The translations under genes and the position numbers were made by a program. A stretch of DNA of 64,000 nt from a bacterium (GTDB lineage Bacteria > Bdellovibrionota_C > UBA2361 > RFPC01): contig JAUIBK010000001.1 in the NCBI GenBank assembly GCA_030428205.1, positions 62,001-126,000 on the forward strand. Reading direction: 5' to 3'. Shown here in pieces: positions 43,803 through 51,677 of the stretch (position 1 is the first letter of the stretch; the number at the start of each line of letters is the position of its first letter). The notes under the pieces were generated by a model that ran no database searches, was not told the DNA's origin, and saw only the letters and a program-made list of their open reading frames with translations.

Positions 43803-43844
43803 TAAGCAAGTCCTATCTTCATTTTTTACCTAAGAGTTTAAAGC

Positions 43845-43919
43845 GGATAACAGTTACATTAACCACTCTACCTTATATTTCCCTCCATGCAAGAAAACTG
43901 TCGTAGGCATGTGGAAACT
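43845..43919 (+). repeat. ~70-bp accessory-region repeat, copy C
   Basis: Runs from GGATAAC to GGAAACT in the same orientation as A and B. Unlike A and B, no intact minus-strand gene starts at its left end; only a six-codon frame is left before the 26-bp direct repeat. Confidence 0.65.
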
Positions 43920-44020
43920 CCAAGTAGTTTCAGTGATATCTTCTCTTTCTTTGGTGAGGAAACTCAAGGAAACTGAAGGAAGCCGGGTGCTAGTTTCCTT
44001 GGAGCGAGGAAACTGAAGAC

Positions 44021-45823
44021 CTATTGCTCAAAATCTCGCACAAACAGCTCTTGTCGAAGATAGACAAACCTCGGCGAAAGTGGCGGAAGATTACTCGCAT
44101 CATTAAAATCAGTATCGTAGTCCCAGTTTCTTCCTGGCGCTGTGTATTGTGGAGAGCCGTAAACCCATGCGCCATTTACGTGTTGTGGGTTATTGAGACT
44201 TACAAACGAGCCGCGATAGTTCAGTGTACGCCCTGACCATGATTCGTGAAAGCGAGGGTAGTTTTCAAGCCCCCCGTTGTATCCACCACCTTGCCCACCA
44301 GCTCCCTCAATACCGCCAGTAGAGTCAGTTCCAGAAAGAAATGCAGCGTTGATTGTTGTGTTTGAGGCAACGCGTGAACTAAGCGAAGAAGTACTCAGTG
44401 AATCATTGAGATTCCAGTTGTTTGAAAGGACATTGATTGAATCACACAAGATAGCTGCTGGGATTTTATTTGTCGCATTATAGTTGCCAGCTGTATAAAA
44501 TGCTTGGTTGCTGACCACGGTCATCCCTACAACATCTGGCGCAGAGCCGTCTGTGGATTGTAGCTCTGAGGCGTTTCGTACTCGTACTCCGTACGTATTT
44601 ATCCCCGCAGAGTTTGGTCCATCGACGGTAAAGTGAAAGACAAGACCTCCTTCACTTGTGTCATCGAGGGGTAATCCTTCTCCCAACCAATTGGTTGTAT
44701 GAAGGCAATCGAGAAGTCCTTGCATATCCACTTCAGCCATTTGAATGGTGGCGCTTTCTCTGTTGTTATAAAAAGTAGAGCTTGCTCCAACTGGCAAGCC
44801 GCTGACAGTACCTGTACATCCATGTATGGCAAGGGTCGCGGCAGTATTTATGGAAAGGTCGCCATTCATCACATACATGCCAGTCGAAGAATTGGCATCA
44901 GTGATTGGGTTATTGCTTGCGTTAAGACGGAGCATGAGGCGCAAGTCTGCTTCATCCCAATAGATCTCCCCAGGCGCTGGGTTGAGATCTTCTGGTTCAG
45001 GCACCGTAACCACATCAACTCTGGATTCAACCATGCCGTTCCAGGGAGTAAGATCTCCCTGAGGAACAAGAGTTCGACTTGGACATGACGGAAGAATTGC
45101 TAATGGACTGGTTGGATCGAGTGCGGTGACGGGTTTAGAGTTACATGAAGAGTCATTTTTTCTTCCTCTGTAGAGATCTCCTGCAGTGGTTATCTGGCCG
45201 GCGATGTTGAGTGCATTGTTAGCATTCAAGTAGAGATCTCCATTGGTGTGAATAGGGCCTGAGAGATTCATTGTTGGTCCGGGAAGAATTTCTAAGTCTT
45301 TGTTGTAAAAAGCGACAAACTGGAAAAGTGGTACGAGCCGGCTCTTAAAACGGAGCTCCAGAATAGCTTCAGGGTTCTCTTCGATGTTTTCTGCCACAGA
45401 TCGGACGGTATAGCGGTATTCTTGAGCGTTGAGATTTTGGTACAGCTCTCCAGGAGGAATTGTAATCATAAGCGGATTTCCCGCTTCTTCTTCTACGTAA
45501 TGCATAGCAGTGCGATTGTTTAGTGCGAGAGTATTGCAGATAAAATCTCCGCTTCCATTATTTCCTCCCTCGCATGGATTCGTCGCTGATGGGCTTGTGC
45601 CAGTTGGCCGGTTGTAGCCAATGAATATATCTCGAATCTCCTTGGCTCGGACATTGAGCGCCGCTTCTGCGGTATAAAAACCTGTTGCACTATCTTTCGA
45701 GTGCTTTGTGGTCGCTAATTCAATTTCTGTAAGCGAAAAGTACACCCCGAGGAGAGCTAGGAGTGCTGAAAGAAAGACGTATACTGTAAGAAGTACATAT
45801 CCAGATTCGCTATGTCGGTTCAT
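44021..45823 (-). CDS. PilX-like type IV pilus-associated protein with large C-terminal domain
   Basis: The 600-residue product is taken from ATG 45823 with AAGGTG 6 bases upstream. The N-terminus (MNRHSESGYVLLTVYVFLSA) is a PilX_N-like prepilin segment with one membrane helix, followed by the conserved TGFYTAEAALNVRAKEIRD helix. The remainder is beta-rich with Gly/Asn-rich stretches (SGPIHTNGDLYLNANNAL, IAGQITTAGDLY), as in pilus-assembly proteins of deltaproteobacteria. Last gene of a fimT-pilV-pilW-pilX set. PilY1, which normally follows, is absent; the accessory region begins here. Confidence 0.8.
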   Translation of the reverse strand: MNRHSESGYVLLTVYVFLSALLALLGVYFSLTEIELATTKHSKDSATGFYTAEAALNVRAKEIRDIFIGYNRPTGTSPSATNPCEGGNNGSGDFICNTLALNNRTAMHYVEEEAGNPLMITIPPGELYQNLNAQEYRYTVRSVAENIEENPEAILELRFKSRLVPLFQFVAFYNKDLEILPGPTMNLSGPIHTNGDLYLNANNALNIAGQITTAGDLYRGRKNDSSCNSKPVTALDPTSPLAILPSCPSRTLVPQGDLTPWNGMVESRVDVVTVPEPEDLNPAPGEIYWDEADLRLMLRLNASNNPITDANSSTGMYVMNGDLSINTAATLAIHGCTGTVSGLPVGASSTFYNNRESATIQMAEVDMQGLLDCLHTTNWLGEGLPLDDTSEGGLVFHFTVDGPNSAGINTYGVRVRNASELQSTDGSAPDVVGMTVVSNQAFYTAGNYNATNKIPAAILCDSINVLSNNWNLNDSLSTSSLSSRVASNTTINAAFLSGTDSTGGIEGAGGQGGGYNGGLENYPRFHESWSGRTLNYRGSFVSLNNPQHVNGAWVYGSPQYTAPGRNWDYDTDFNDASNLPPLSPRFVYLRQELFVRDFEQ

Positions 45824-45833
45824 AGAATCACCT

Positions 45834-46712
45834 TTAGTTTGAGAGCACATTGCGTGGAAAGAAACTTGCGTTGAGCGTACGGTCAATATCTTGAAGAGAG
45901 CTTGTGTCTGCTGCGGTGAGAGAGATGTCCACCGATTGAATATCTGTCCAATCATCAGAGGAGCTAAATGAAGTTTTCGTTGTTCCCGTTGACTCCGTAA
46001 TGGTTACTTGGAAATCGCTTACGCCAAAAATAACGTTTTGTGGATTGGCATTATTACCATCGATGATCAGTTGAATATTGTCTCCGAGGAGACGAAAGTG
46101 CCACTGTTCGATGATGTATGAGGCGGCCTGGCCAACTGCATAGTTTTGTGTCCATGAATCATCTGGCTGAACATACATCTGTGTTCCGGTGTCTGTTACG
46201 GCAGAGAACCAGTAGAATTCGCCGAGCTGTGTCGAGGAATCGTAGATGTAGCCGAGAGCTGTCCCTCCAAGTGTTCCAAGGTGCGATGTCCAAGATGTAA
46301 GATTTTGGGTTTGATCTGCGTAGATACACCCTGGTGTTGTGCCACCCGTTGCAAAATAGAGAGGGTCGGTGGAGCCTGTTGTAATCGGTGTACATACTTT
46401 CAATACTTCATCGAGAAGGTTTCTACGTAAGATGAGTTCATCGGGAGCGTCAGATGTTCCGTTTATCAGTTCAATAGCAGGGAAGGAGCCCGAGAGGTTT
46501 TCACCTGCAAGCCGGATATTCATTCCAAGAATATCCATAGCACTTCGTAGATTTTGGTTTACCGCCGTGCGCTTTATGTCGTGGCCAACAAGCTCTCGTT
46601 GTGTGAGAAACGTACTTGCTGCAACCGCAAGCAATACAGATGCTATTCCCGAAGCTACGAGGAGCTCGACAATTGTCATTCCATTAGCGGAGTTTTGTGT
46701 AAATAGTCTCAA
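45834..46712 (-). CDS. PilW-like minor pilin
   Basis: TTG start, since the prepilin site NGMTIVELLVASG lies close behind and no other start leaves a leader. The cut would fall between Gly and Met, with Glu at +5. The hydrophobic helix is followed by a PilW-type domain (NLRSAMDILGMNIRLAGEN) and a beta-rich C-terminus. Minor pilins prime assembly of the type IV pilus. It overlaps the pilV-like gene by 29 bases and precedes the pilX-like gene by 10. Confidence 0.85.
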   Translation of the reverse strand: MRLFTQNSANGMTIVELLVASGIASVLLAVAASTFLTQRELVGHDIKRTAVNQNLRSAMDILGMNIRLAGENLSGSFPAIELINGTSDAPDELILRRNLLDEVLKVCTPITTGSTDPLYFATGGTTPGCIYADQTQNLTSWTSHLGTLGGTALGYIYDSSTQLGEFYWFSAVTDTGTQMYVQPDDSWTQNYAVGQAASYIIEQWHFRLLGDNIQLIIDGNNANPQNVIFGVSDFQVTITESTGTTKTSFSSSDDWTDIQSVDISLTAADTSSLQDIDRTLNASFFPRNVLSN

Positions 46713-47064
46713 CGGTATAGAGCTCCTGGTTGTTTCGAGTGACTGAAATGGTTACAAAACGTGAAGTTGACGCATCGCAGTATGATGAGTCAGAGCAGTA
46801 TGTCTCAGTGACAAAATAGGTGTGGGAACCGACTTGTATCGGGACAGCCGTAGTCGTTCCGCTCATAGGAAGAGAGGCAGGGCTTGCCGTTCGAAGCTCA
46901 TCGAGCACGACTTGTGCGGCAGCTATGGCTTCTGTACGGAATTCGTTTTCACTTATTGTCTTAAAGTGATGGAGAAATGAAGGGAGTACTCCAGCCGAGG
47001 TGACTCCGAGGAGGACCGTTGCAACTAATACTTCAAAGAGCGAAAAGCCTCTATCATCGTTCAT
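46684..47064 (-). CDS. PilV-like minor pilin
   Basis: The product of about 126 residues starts at ATG 47064, overlapping the fimT-like stop. A short leader MNDDRG precedes the prepilin site G-FSLFEVLVATVLLG, matching PilV. The body has conserved segments such as SENEFRTEAIAAAQVVLDEL and two cysteines in a likely disulphide (TYCSDSSYC). Operon member two of four. Confidence 0.85.
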   Translation of the reverse strand: MNDDRGFSLFEVLVATVLLGVTSAGVLPSFLHHFKTISENEFRTEAIAAAQVVLDELRTASPASLPMSGTTTAVPIQVGSHTYFVTETYCSDSSYCDASTSRFVTISVTRNNQELYTVETIYTKLR

Positions 47065-47528
47065 CAATCTATCCTCACTGCTCCACCAAGAAAGACTTCC
47101 ACACTGTGTGTATCGCCTTTGTCGTCAATCAAGGTGGCGGTGATATTATCGGTTGCTAGTCCACGTGGCTGAAAGCAAGTACTCCACGAGATGTCAGTGA
47201 GCGATACGTACTGTGGTAGGTCGAGAATGAGACGAGTATCTTGTGTAGGAGTGCTGGAGCAGTTCGAACCAGAGTAGACTATCACCTGGGTCGGATTCGC
47301 AGGTTGAACGCGATACGCAGAGGTTGTCGATACAGCGCGAGCGCGAGCTTCTTTGAAAAATGCCCCAAGTGCTGCCGCACCACTTTGTGATGGATTGAGA
47401 AGATCGCGGTAGTGAAGTGCTGCGGTGCCAAGGAGAAAAGTTGATATTGCAATAGCAACGATGAGTTCAAGCAGGCTAAAGCCTTGCTCAACTTGGTAGG
47501 TGTCAGTAGTGGAGGAACGGGGATCCAT
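47064..47528 (-). CDS. GspH/FimT-like minor pilin
   Basis: The 154-residue product has leader MDPRSSTTDTYQVEQG, a prepilin site before FSLLELIVAIAIS, and the FimT/GspH segment FFKEARARAVSTTSAYRV. It is the first gene of the minor-pilin operon. The 207-bp upstream interval to the next minus-strand gene holds no clear promoter but must contain one. Confidence 0.85.
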   Translation of the reverse strand: MDPRSSTTDTYQVEQGFSLLELIVAIAISTFLLGTAALHYRDLLNPSQSGAAALGAFFKEARARAVSTTSAYRVQPANPTQVIVYSGSNCSSTPTQDTRLILDLPQYVSLTDISWSTCFQPRGLATDNITATLIDDKGDTHSVEVFLGGAVRID

Positions 47529-47735
47529 TGCTTCGCTTCGTTTATACGTTAATGAGAAATTCTCGTACGGCCCCGTTCGATCCGTAGAGAAGTGAATGAA
47601 TCAACAGCATGGAATGTGCCAAGAGCGAGTGTTTGGCTAACGTTTTAGATTTACTATCTAAGAAGAAGGGGGAGAGAAGAGCGGGAGAGGAAGTGTGTAC
47701 CGGTATTGTGCAAGGTTTGCAGATCTTGATTTTGC

Positions 47736-47939
47736 TTAGAGATAAAACTCTTCGGTAATAATCGGGAGTTCGGAAAGCTTCTTGCGGCGGTCCTTATTCC
47801 AAAAAGGAAGCATCTCTTCCATGAGCTTTATTTGAGCTTCTATGGAAAGCTCAAGCGCTTTTTCTCTGTAGTCAGATACGTCGGGAAAGTCAGGAAGATC
47901 GACACATTTTGTCTCTGTGCTATTTTTTGAATTTGTCAT
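47736..47939 (-). CDS. small partner protein of the nucleotidyltransferase remnant
   Basis: The 67-residue product is taken from ATG 47939 (MTNSKNSTETKC...), overlapping the end of the upstream nucleotidyltransferase frame by 20 bases. It is charged and helical (YREKALELSIEAQIKLMEE, FWNKDRRKKL). No family is recognised. The overlap and size are like small partners in nucleotidyltransferase gene pairs, but its role is unknown. Confidence 0.5.
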   Translation of the reverse strand: MTNSKNSTETKCVDLPDFPDVSDYREKALELSIEAQIKLMEEMLPFWNKDRRKKLSELPIITEEFYL

Positions 47940-48285
47940 ACAAATCCATTCTATCATATTTTTTACACATGTGTTGAAACTCTTCATTTGATATTTCGTT
48001 AAGCCGTAGTAACTCAGCGACATCCAAGCTATCTTTTGCTTCTCGGTGCTCATGGCGTTGTTTAAGAGCGTGGAGCTTTAAAGCGATCATGTGGTGTGCA
48101 CTTGGAATGCGTACGGTGCATTGAGAGAGCTCTGCTGTAACTGAATCAACCATAAGAGGCTCAAAAACTCTATCGTTGACGAGCATAAGATCGATGGGCC
48201 AGTTATCGAGCCCCTTGGGACTGTAGCGGCAAAAGACATCATGTTTTTGATGGCATTCATAGCCTGGTAAGGTATGGTATTCCAC
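47920..48285 (-). pseudogene. N-terminally truncated AbiEii-like nucleotidyltransferase
   Basis: A 121-residue frame from GTG 48285. The segment IDLMLVNDRVFEPLMVDSV, then VRIPSAHHMIALKLHAL and DVAELLRL, matches the C-terminal half of nucleotidyl-transferase-fold proteins. The N-terminal half with the GS/GG...DxD active site is missing, and an in-frame TGA lies 45 bases upstream (48328-48330). It is therefore a remnant or a non-catalytic fragment. The small downstream gene overlaps its end. Confidence 0.6.
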
Positions 48286-48364
48286 TTGATTTCTGGTATT
48301 GTTGCTCAGAGCGTTGTGCCTTTTTTTTCAAGAAGGAATAGTGAAAAACCGAGAATAAGTCTTT

Positions 48365-49087
48365 ATGGATAGAACGGTCATTACTGTTGATGGATTAGCT
48401 GGAACGGGAAAAACCTCTCTTTCCAAGGAGCTTGCCCGAAGACTTGGGTTTGTACATTTAAGTACAGGGATGCTCTACCGTGCCGTTGGTTATCTCGCCT
48501 TGTCCTCAAAGATAGCACTTGAAGACGAATCTGCGATTGCTGATATGCTCTCCCAACATACCCTCTCTCTTGTGTGTGATGATTCTGGAAGTGCCCGACT
48601 CTTACTCGACGGGGAAGATATTGTAGACGCTCTCTATGCCCCTGAAGTTTCTGAAGCCACCTCAAAGACAGCTCAGCTTGGAGCTGTTCGTGAAGCGCTC
48701 GTGGAGCCTCAGCGAGAAGCTTTTGCCGGAAAACCGCTCGTTGCTGAGGGCAGAGACATGGGAAGTGTTATCTTTCCTGATGCTGATGTGAAGTTTTTTA
48801 TCTCCGTTCCTGAGGAAGTGAAGGTCCAGCGGAGGCTCGCGCAGCTTATAGAGGCCGGGCACGCGAAGACTGAGCAGGAGCGTAACTCACTGAAAGAAAA
48901 GATGAAAATTGAGATTCACGAGAGAGACGTTCGAGATGCCGAGCGAAACCTTGCTCCGACCCTTCAAACGGACGAGATGGAGGTCGTAGATAATTCCTCG
49001 CAACCGTTGGAAAAAGTTGTGCAAAACATGTATAACCTCGTGACCGCACGGGGGATTCTTCCCTGCCAGGACCCCCCTTCTTCGTAA
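48365..49087 (+). CDS. cmk: cytidylate kinase
   Basis: It phosphorylates CMP and dCMP. The P-loop is VDGLAGTGKTSLSKELA, followed by LSTGMLYRAVG, the EGRDMGSVIFPDADVKFF segment and the lid ERDVRDAERNLAP, all typical of Cmk. 240 residues. The AAGAAGGAA-rich stretch upstream may hold the ribosome site. The cmk-rpsA order is common across bacteria. Confidence 0.95.
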   Translation: MDRTVITVDGLAGTGKTSLSKELARRLGFVHLSTGMLYRAVGYLALSSKIALEDESAIADMLSQHTLSLVCDDSGSARLLLDGEDIVDALYAPEVSEATSKTAQLGAVREALVEPQREAFAGKPLVAEGRDMGSVIFPDADVKFFISVPEEVKVQRRLAQLIEAGHAKTEQERNSLKEKMKIEIHERDVRDAERNLAPTLQTDEMEVVDNSSQPLEKVVQNMYNLVTARGILPCQDPPSS

Positions 49088-49264
49088 GAGAACGACTCAT
49101 TTGTTCTTTGCAAGGTTGATGTCTCTGGCCCTTCGAACCCTACCTGTGCGAATTCACCTACAGGAGTGCTTACTGGAAGTGAGGTCTGTTTTTGATGCTA
49201 CAGATCTAACTCAAGCATACTTGTTATTGTAAAAACATAAAGCATCGTAAAAAAACTAACTTAC

Positions 49265-50968
49265 ATGGAAAGTTCAGAAATTAATTATAGCTCTTTTGCA
49301 GAAGCGTTTGAAAGTCAGATCAGCTCACAAGTTGCTGAGCTGCGCCCCGGCCGTGTTGTCCACGGTACGGTTTCAGAGATTGGAAAGGATTACGTCTCAG
49401 TTGATATCGGATTTAAAACTGAAGGGATCGTTCCTGTTGAACAGTTCAAGAATCACGAAGGGAAATTAAAAAATGCCCTCGGTGATAAAGTTGAGGTGTA
49501 CATCGTTCATCTCGAAAACGATTTTGGTCAACTTATTCTCTCCCACGAAAAAGCAGTACAAAAACGTGTGTGGGCTGAGGTTGAGAAAGTATTCGAAGAT
49601 GGTGGGCTCGTTCACGGTCGCGTTGTCCAGAAGGTAAAAGGTGGTTTGCAGGTTGATATTGGCATTCCAGCGTTCCTTCCTGGCTCGCAAATTGATGTTC
49701 GTCCTCACCGTAACCTCGATAAGTTTATCGGCGAAGAGTACGATTTTAAAGTGCTTAAGATTACTCGCGAGAAGGGGAATATTGTTCTCTCTCGACGTGC
49801 CGTACTTATGCAAGAGCGTGATGAACTCCGTTCAGAGACACTCAAAGTTCTCTCTGAAGGTGTTGTTATGGAAGGTGTTGTCAAAAACATCACTGACTAC
49901 GGAGCGTTTATCGATCTCGGTGGAATTGATGGCCTTCTCCACATTACGGACATCTCTTGGGGGCGTATTAATCACCCATCTGAGAAGCTCTCAGTTGGTC
50001 AAAGTGTTCCAGTCGTTGTTCTCAAATATGACGAAGAGAAAGAGCGCGTCAGCCTCGGCATGAAGCAGCTCAAGGATGATCCTTGGCTCGAGATTCATTC
50101 GAAGTACCCCGTCAACAGCACTATTAAAGGTAGGGTTGTTAGTCTCGCTGACTACGGTGCCTTTGTTGAGATCGAAGAAGGTGTTGAAGGGCTTATTCAC
50201 GTTTCAGAAATGAGCTGGACGAAGAAAGTTCGGAACCCTGGCAAGATTGTTAGCGCTGGTGATGAAGTTGAAGCGATTGTGCTTGGTCTCGACGACGAAC
50301 AGCGTCGTGTAAGCCTCGGTATGAAGCAACTTATGCCAAACCCATGGAAGGATCTCGCAGATCGTTATCCATCTGGCTCACGAGTGACTGGTAAAGTTCG
50401 CTCTATTACTGAGTTCGGTATCTTTGTTGAAATCGAAGATGGTATCGATGGCCTTATCCACGTTTCTGACTTCTCTTGGACGAAGCGTATTAAGGACCCA
50501 TCTGAAATCGCTGAGCTTTACAACAAAGGTGATGAGATCGAGGCTATTATCCTCGACATCGATCCTGATGGAGAGCGACTCAGCCTCGGTATTAAGCAGC
50601 TCGAGTCCGATCCATGGGATACGCTCTCGCAGCGCTACCCAGTTGGCTCAAAAGTGAAAGGAAAAGTCAGCTCTATTACTGATTTCGGTGTCTTTGTTGA
50701 GATCGAAGACGGTATCGAGGGGCTAATCCACAACTCACAACTCGACATCAAGAAGGACGAAGACCCTCGCGAGCGTTATTCTGAAGGAATGGAGCTTGAG
50801 TCTGAAGTGACTGCCGTCGACCGTGAAGAGCGTCGAATCAGCCTTAGCATGCGTGCTATCTCTCGCCGTGAAGAGAAGCAGGACATGGCAGAATTCATGC
50901 AGGATTCTGGTGGAGCTGTTACTTTTGGAGACTTACTCCGTGAGAAAATTGATACTTCTGATGAGTAG
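49265..50968 (+). CDS. rpsA: 30S ribosomal protein S1
   Basis: The 567-residue product has six S1 RNA-binding domains, each with a G-xV-x-G/DYGAF(V/I)xI-x-GL(I/L)H core (for example ITDYGAFIDLGGIDGLLHI and ITEFGIFVEIEDGIDGLIHV). The first two are more divergent, as in E. coli S1, where they contact the ribosome. It delivers mRNA to the 30S subunit. It lies 177 bases after cmk; an own promoter is likely but not identified. A strong terminator follows. Confidence 0.97.
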   Translation: MESSEINYSSFAEAFESQISSQVAELRPGRVVHGTVSEIGKDYVSVDIGFKTEGIVPVEQFKNHEGKLKNALGDKVEVYIVHLENDFGQLILSHEKAVQKRVWAEVEKVFEDGGLVHGRVVQKVKGGLQVDIGIPAFLPGSQIDVRPHRNLDKFIGEEYDFKVLKITREKGNIVLSRRAVLMQERDELRSETLKVLSEGVVMEGVVKNITDYGAFIDLGGIDGLLHITDISWGRINHPSEKLSVGQSVPVVVLKYDEEKERVSLGMKQLKDDPWLEIHSKYPVNSTIKGRVVSLADYGAFVEIEEGVEGLIHVSEMSWTKKVRNPGKIVSAGDEVEAIVLGLDDEQRRVSLGMKQLMPNPWKDLADRYPSGSRVTGKVRSITEFGIFVEIEDGIDGLIHVSDFSWTKRIKDPSEIAELYNKGDEIEAIILDIDPDGERLSLGIKQLESDPWDTLSQRYPVGSKVKGKVSSITDFGVFVEIEDGIEGLIHNSQLDIKKDEDPRERYSEGMELESEVTAVDREERRISLSMRAISRREEKQDMAEFMQDSGGAVTFGDLLREKIDTSDE

Positions 50969-51005
50969 TCGATAGCTAGAAAGATTTACTCTTTGTAGTA
51001 AGACG

Positions 51006-51037
51006 AAAAAGGGGGCCCACTTTGGGCCCCTTTTTTT
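51006..51037 (+). terminator. Rho-independent terminator of rpsA
   Basis: GGGGCCC (51012-51018), loop ACTTT, GGGCCCC (51024-51030), then seven Ts; an A-run on the left extends the pairing and gives a T-run for the opposite strand too. It lies between the convergent rpsA and response-regulator genes, so it probably works in both directions. Confidence 0.92.
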
Positions 51038-51079
51038 ATTCCTTGCTCTTTCTCCCAATGAGCATCTAGAGCAAGGGGG

Positions 51080-51514
51080 CTATCCCCGAAGCTCAGCCAC
51101 AATCTCGTGAATTTGATCTGGCGTAAACGGTTTTGCAAGGAAACCAGCAGCGCCGTGTTGTAGCGCTTCTTCCACGTCACTTGAGGTGGCATGTCCGGAC
51201 ATGAGGACAAAGGGAAGCTCTGGGCAGTGCTTTGTGCGAGCAGCTAGCACTGCCATGCCGTCAAAGTCTGGCATCCTTAGATCACACAAGATGAGCTGGT
51301 ACTTCTTTCGTTCTTCTGTTTGAAAAAAGGCGATAGCTTCTGCTGGTTTGGGAAAAGTAATGCACTCATATCCGATGGCTTTTAAAAGCAGAGAGAGAGC
51401 ATGCAGAACTGAGGGCTCATCATCAATGAGAACAATACGAAAGGAATCGGAATTACCAGAAGGTGATGTGTTCATTCGTTGGGAGATGAGTCTCGCGGTT
51501 TGTACAAAAGACAT
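51080..51514 (-). CDS. single-domain response regulator
   Basis: The 144-residue receiver domain has the acidic pair LIDDE, phospho-acceptor Asp in LILCDLRMPDFDG, the Ser/Thr site in LMSGHA and Lys in LAKPF. No output domain follows, as in CheY or Spo0F-type proteins. The start is uncertain: MSFVQ (51514), MNTSPSG (51475) and TTG 51541 are all in frame. No histidine kinase is nearby, so the partner is unknown. Confidence 0.88.
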   Translation of the reverse strand: MSFVQTARLISQRMNTSPSGNSDSFRIVLIDDEPSVLHALSLLLKAIGYECITFPKPAEAIAFFQTEERKKYQLILCDLRMPDFDGMAVLAARTKHCPELPFVLMSGHATSSDVEEALQHGAAGFLAKPFTPDQIHEIVAELRG

Positions 51515-51677
51515 CTTACCCAAGGTGGACGAGGACTTCAATCGAGTGAGGGTGAAAAAAAATAAGAATGAGACTCAAAAAAAAATGGTACTTTCGGACA
51601 GGTAGAGAAAGGGAGCTGGATATCGCTTGTGTATTTTGATACACCTTTCTACTGTCTTATCTGATCCGGAATGATCT

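Larger units (their letters stand above)
43563..44020. other. repeat-rich gene-free interval
   Basis: No gene is supported. It lies between the 3' ends of the transposase (plus) and the PilX-like gene (minus). It holds a 26-bp direct repeat, repeat copy C, and a cluster of GAGGAAACT/AGTTTCCTT motifs (43965-43974 with 43992-44001 inverted). A very short minus-strand frame begins after copy C (about 43826) and stops after six codons, possibly a gene remnant. Confidence 0.5.
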
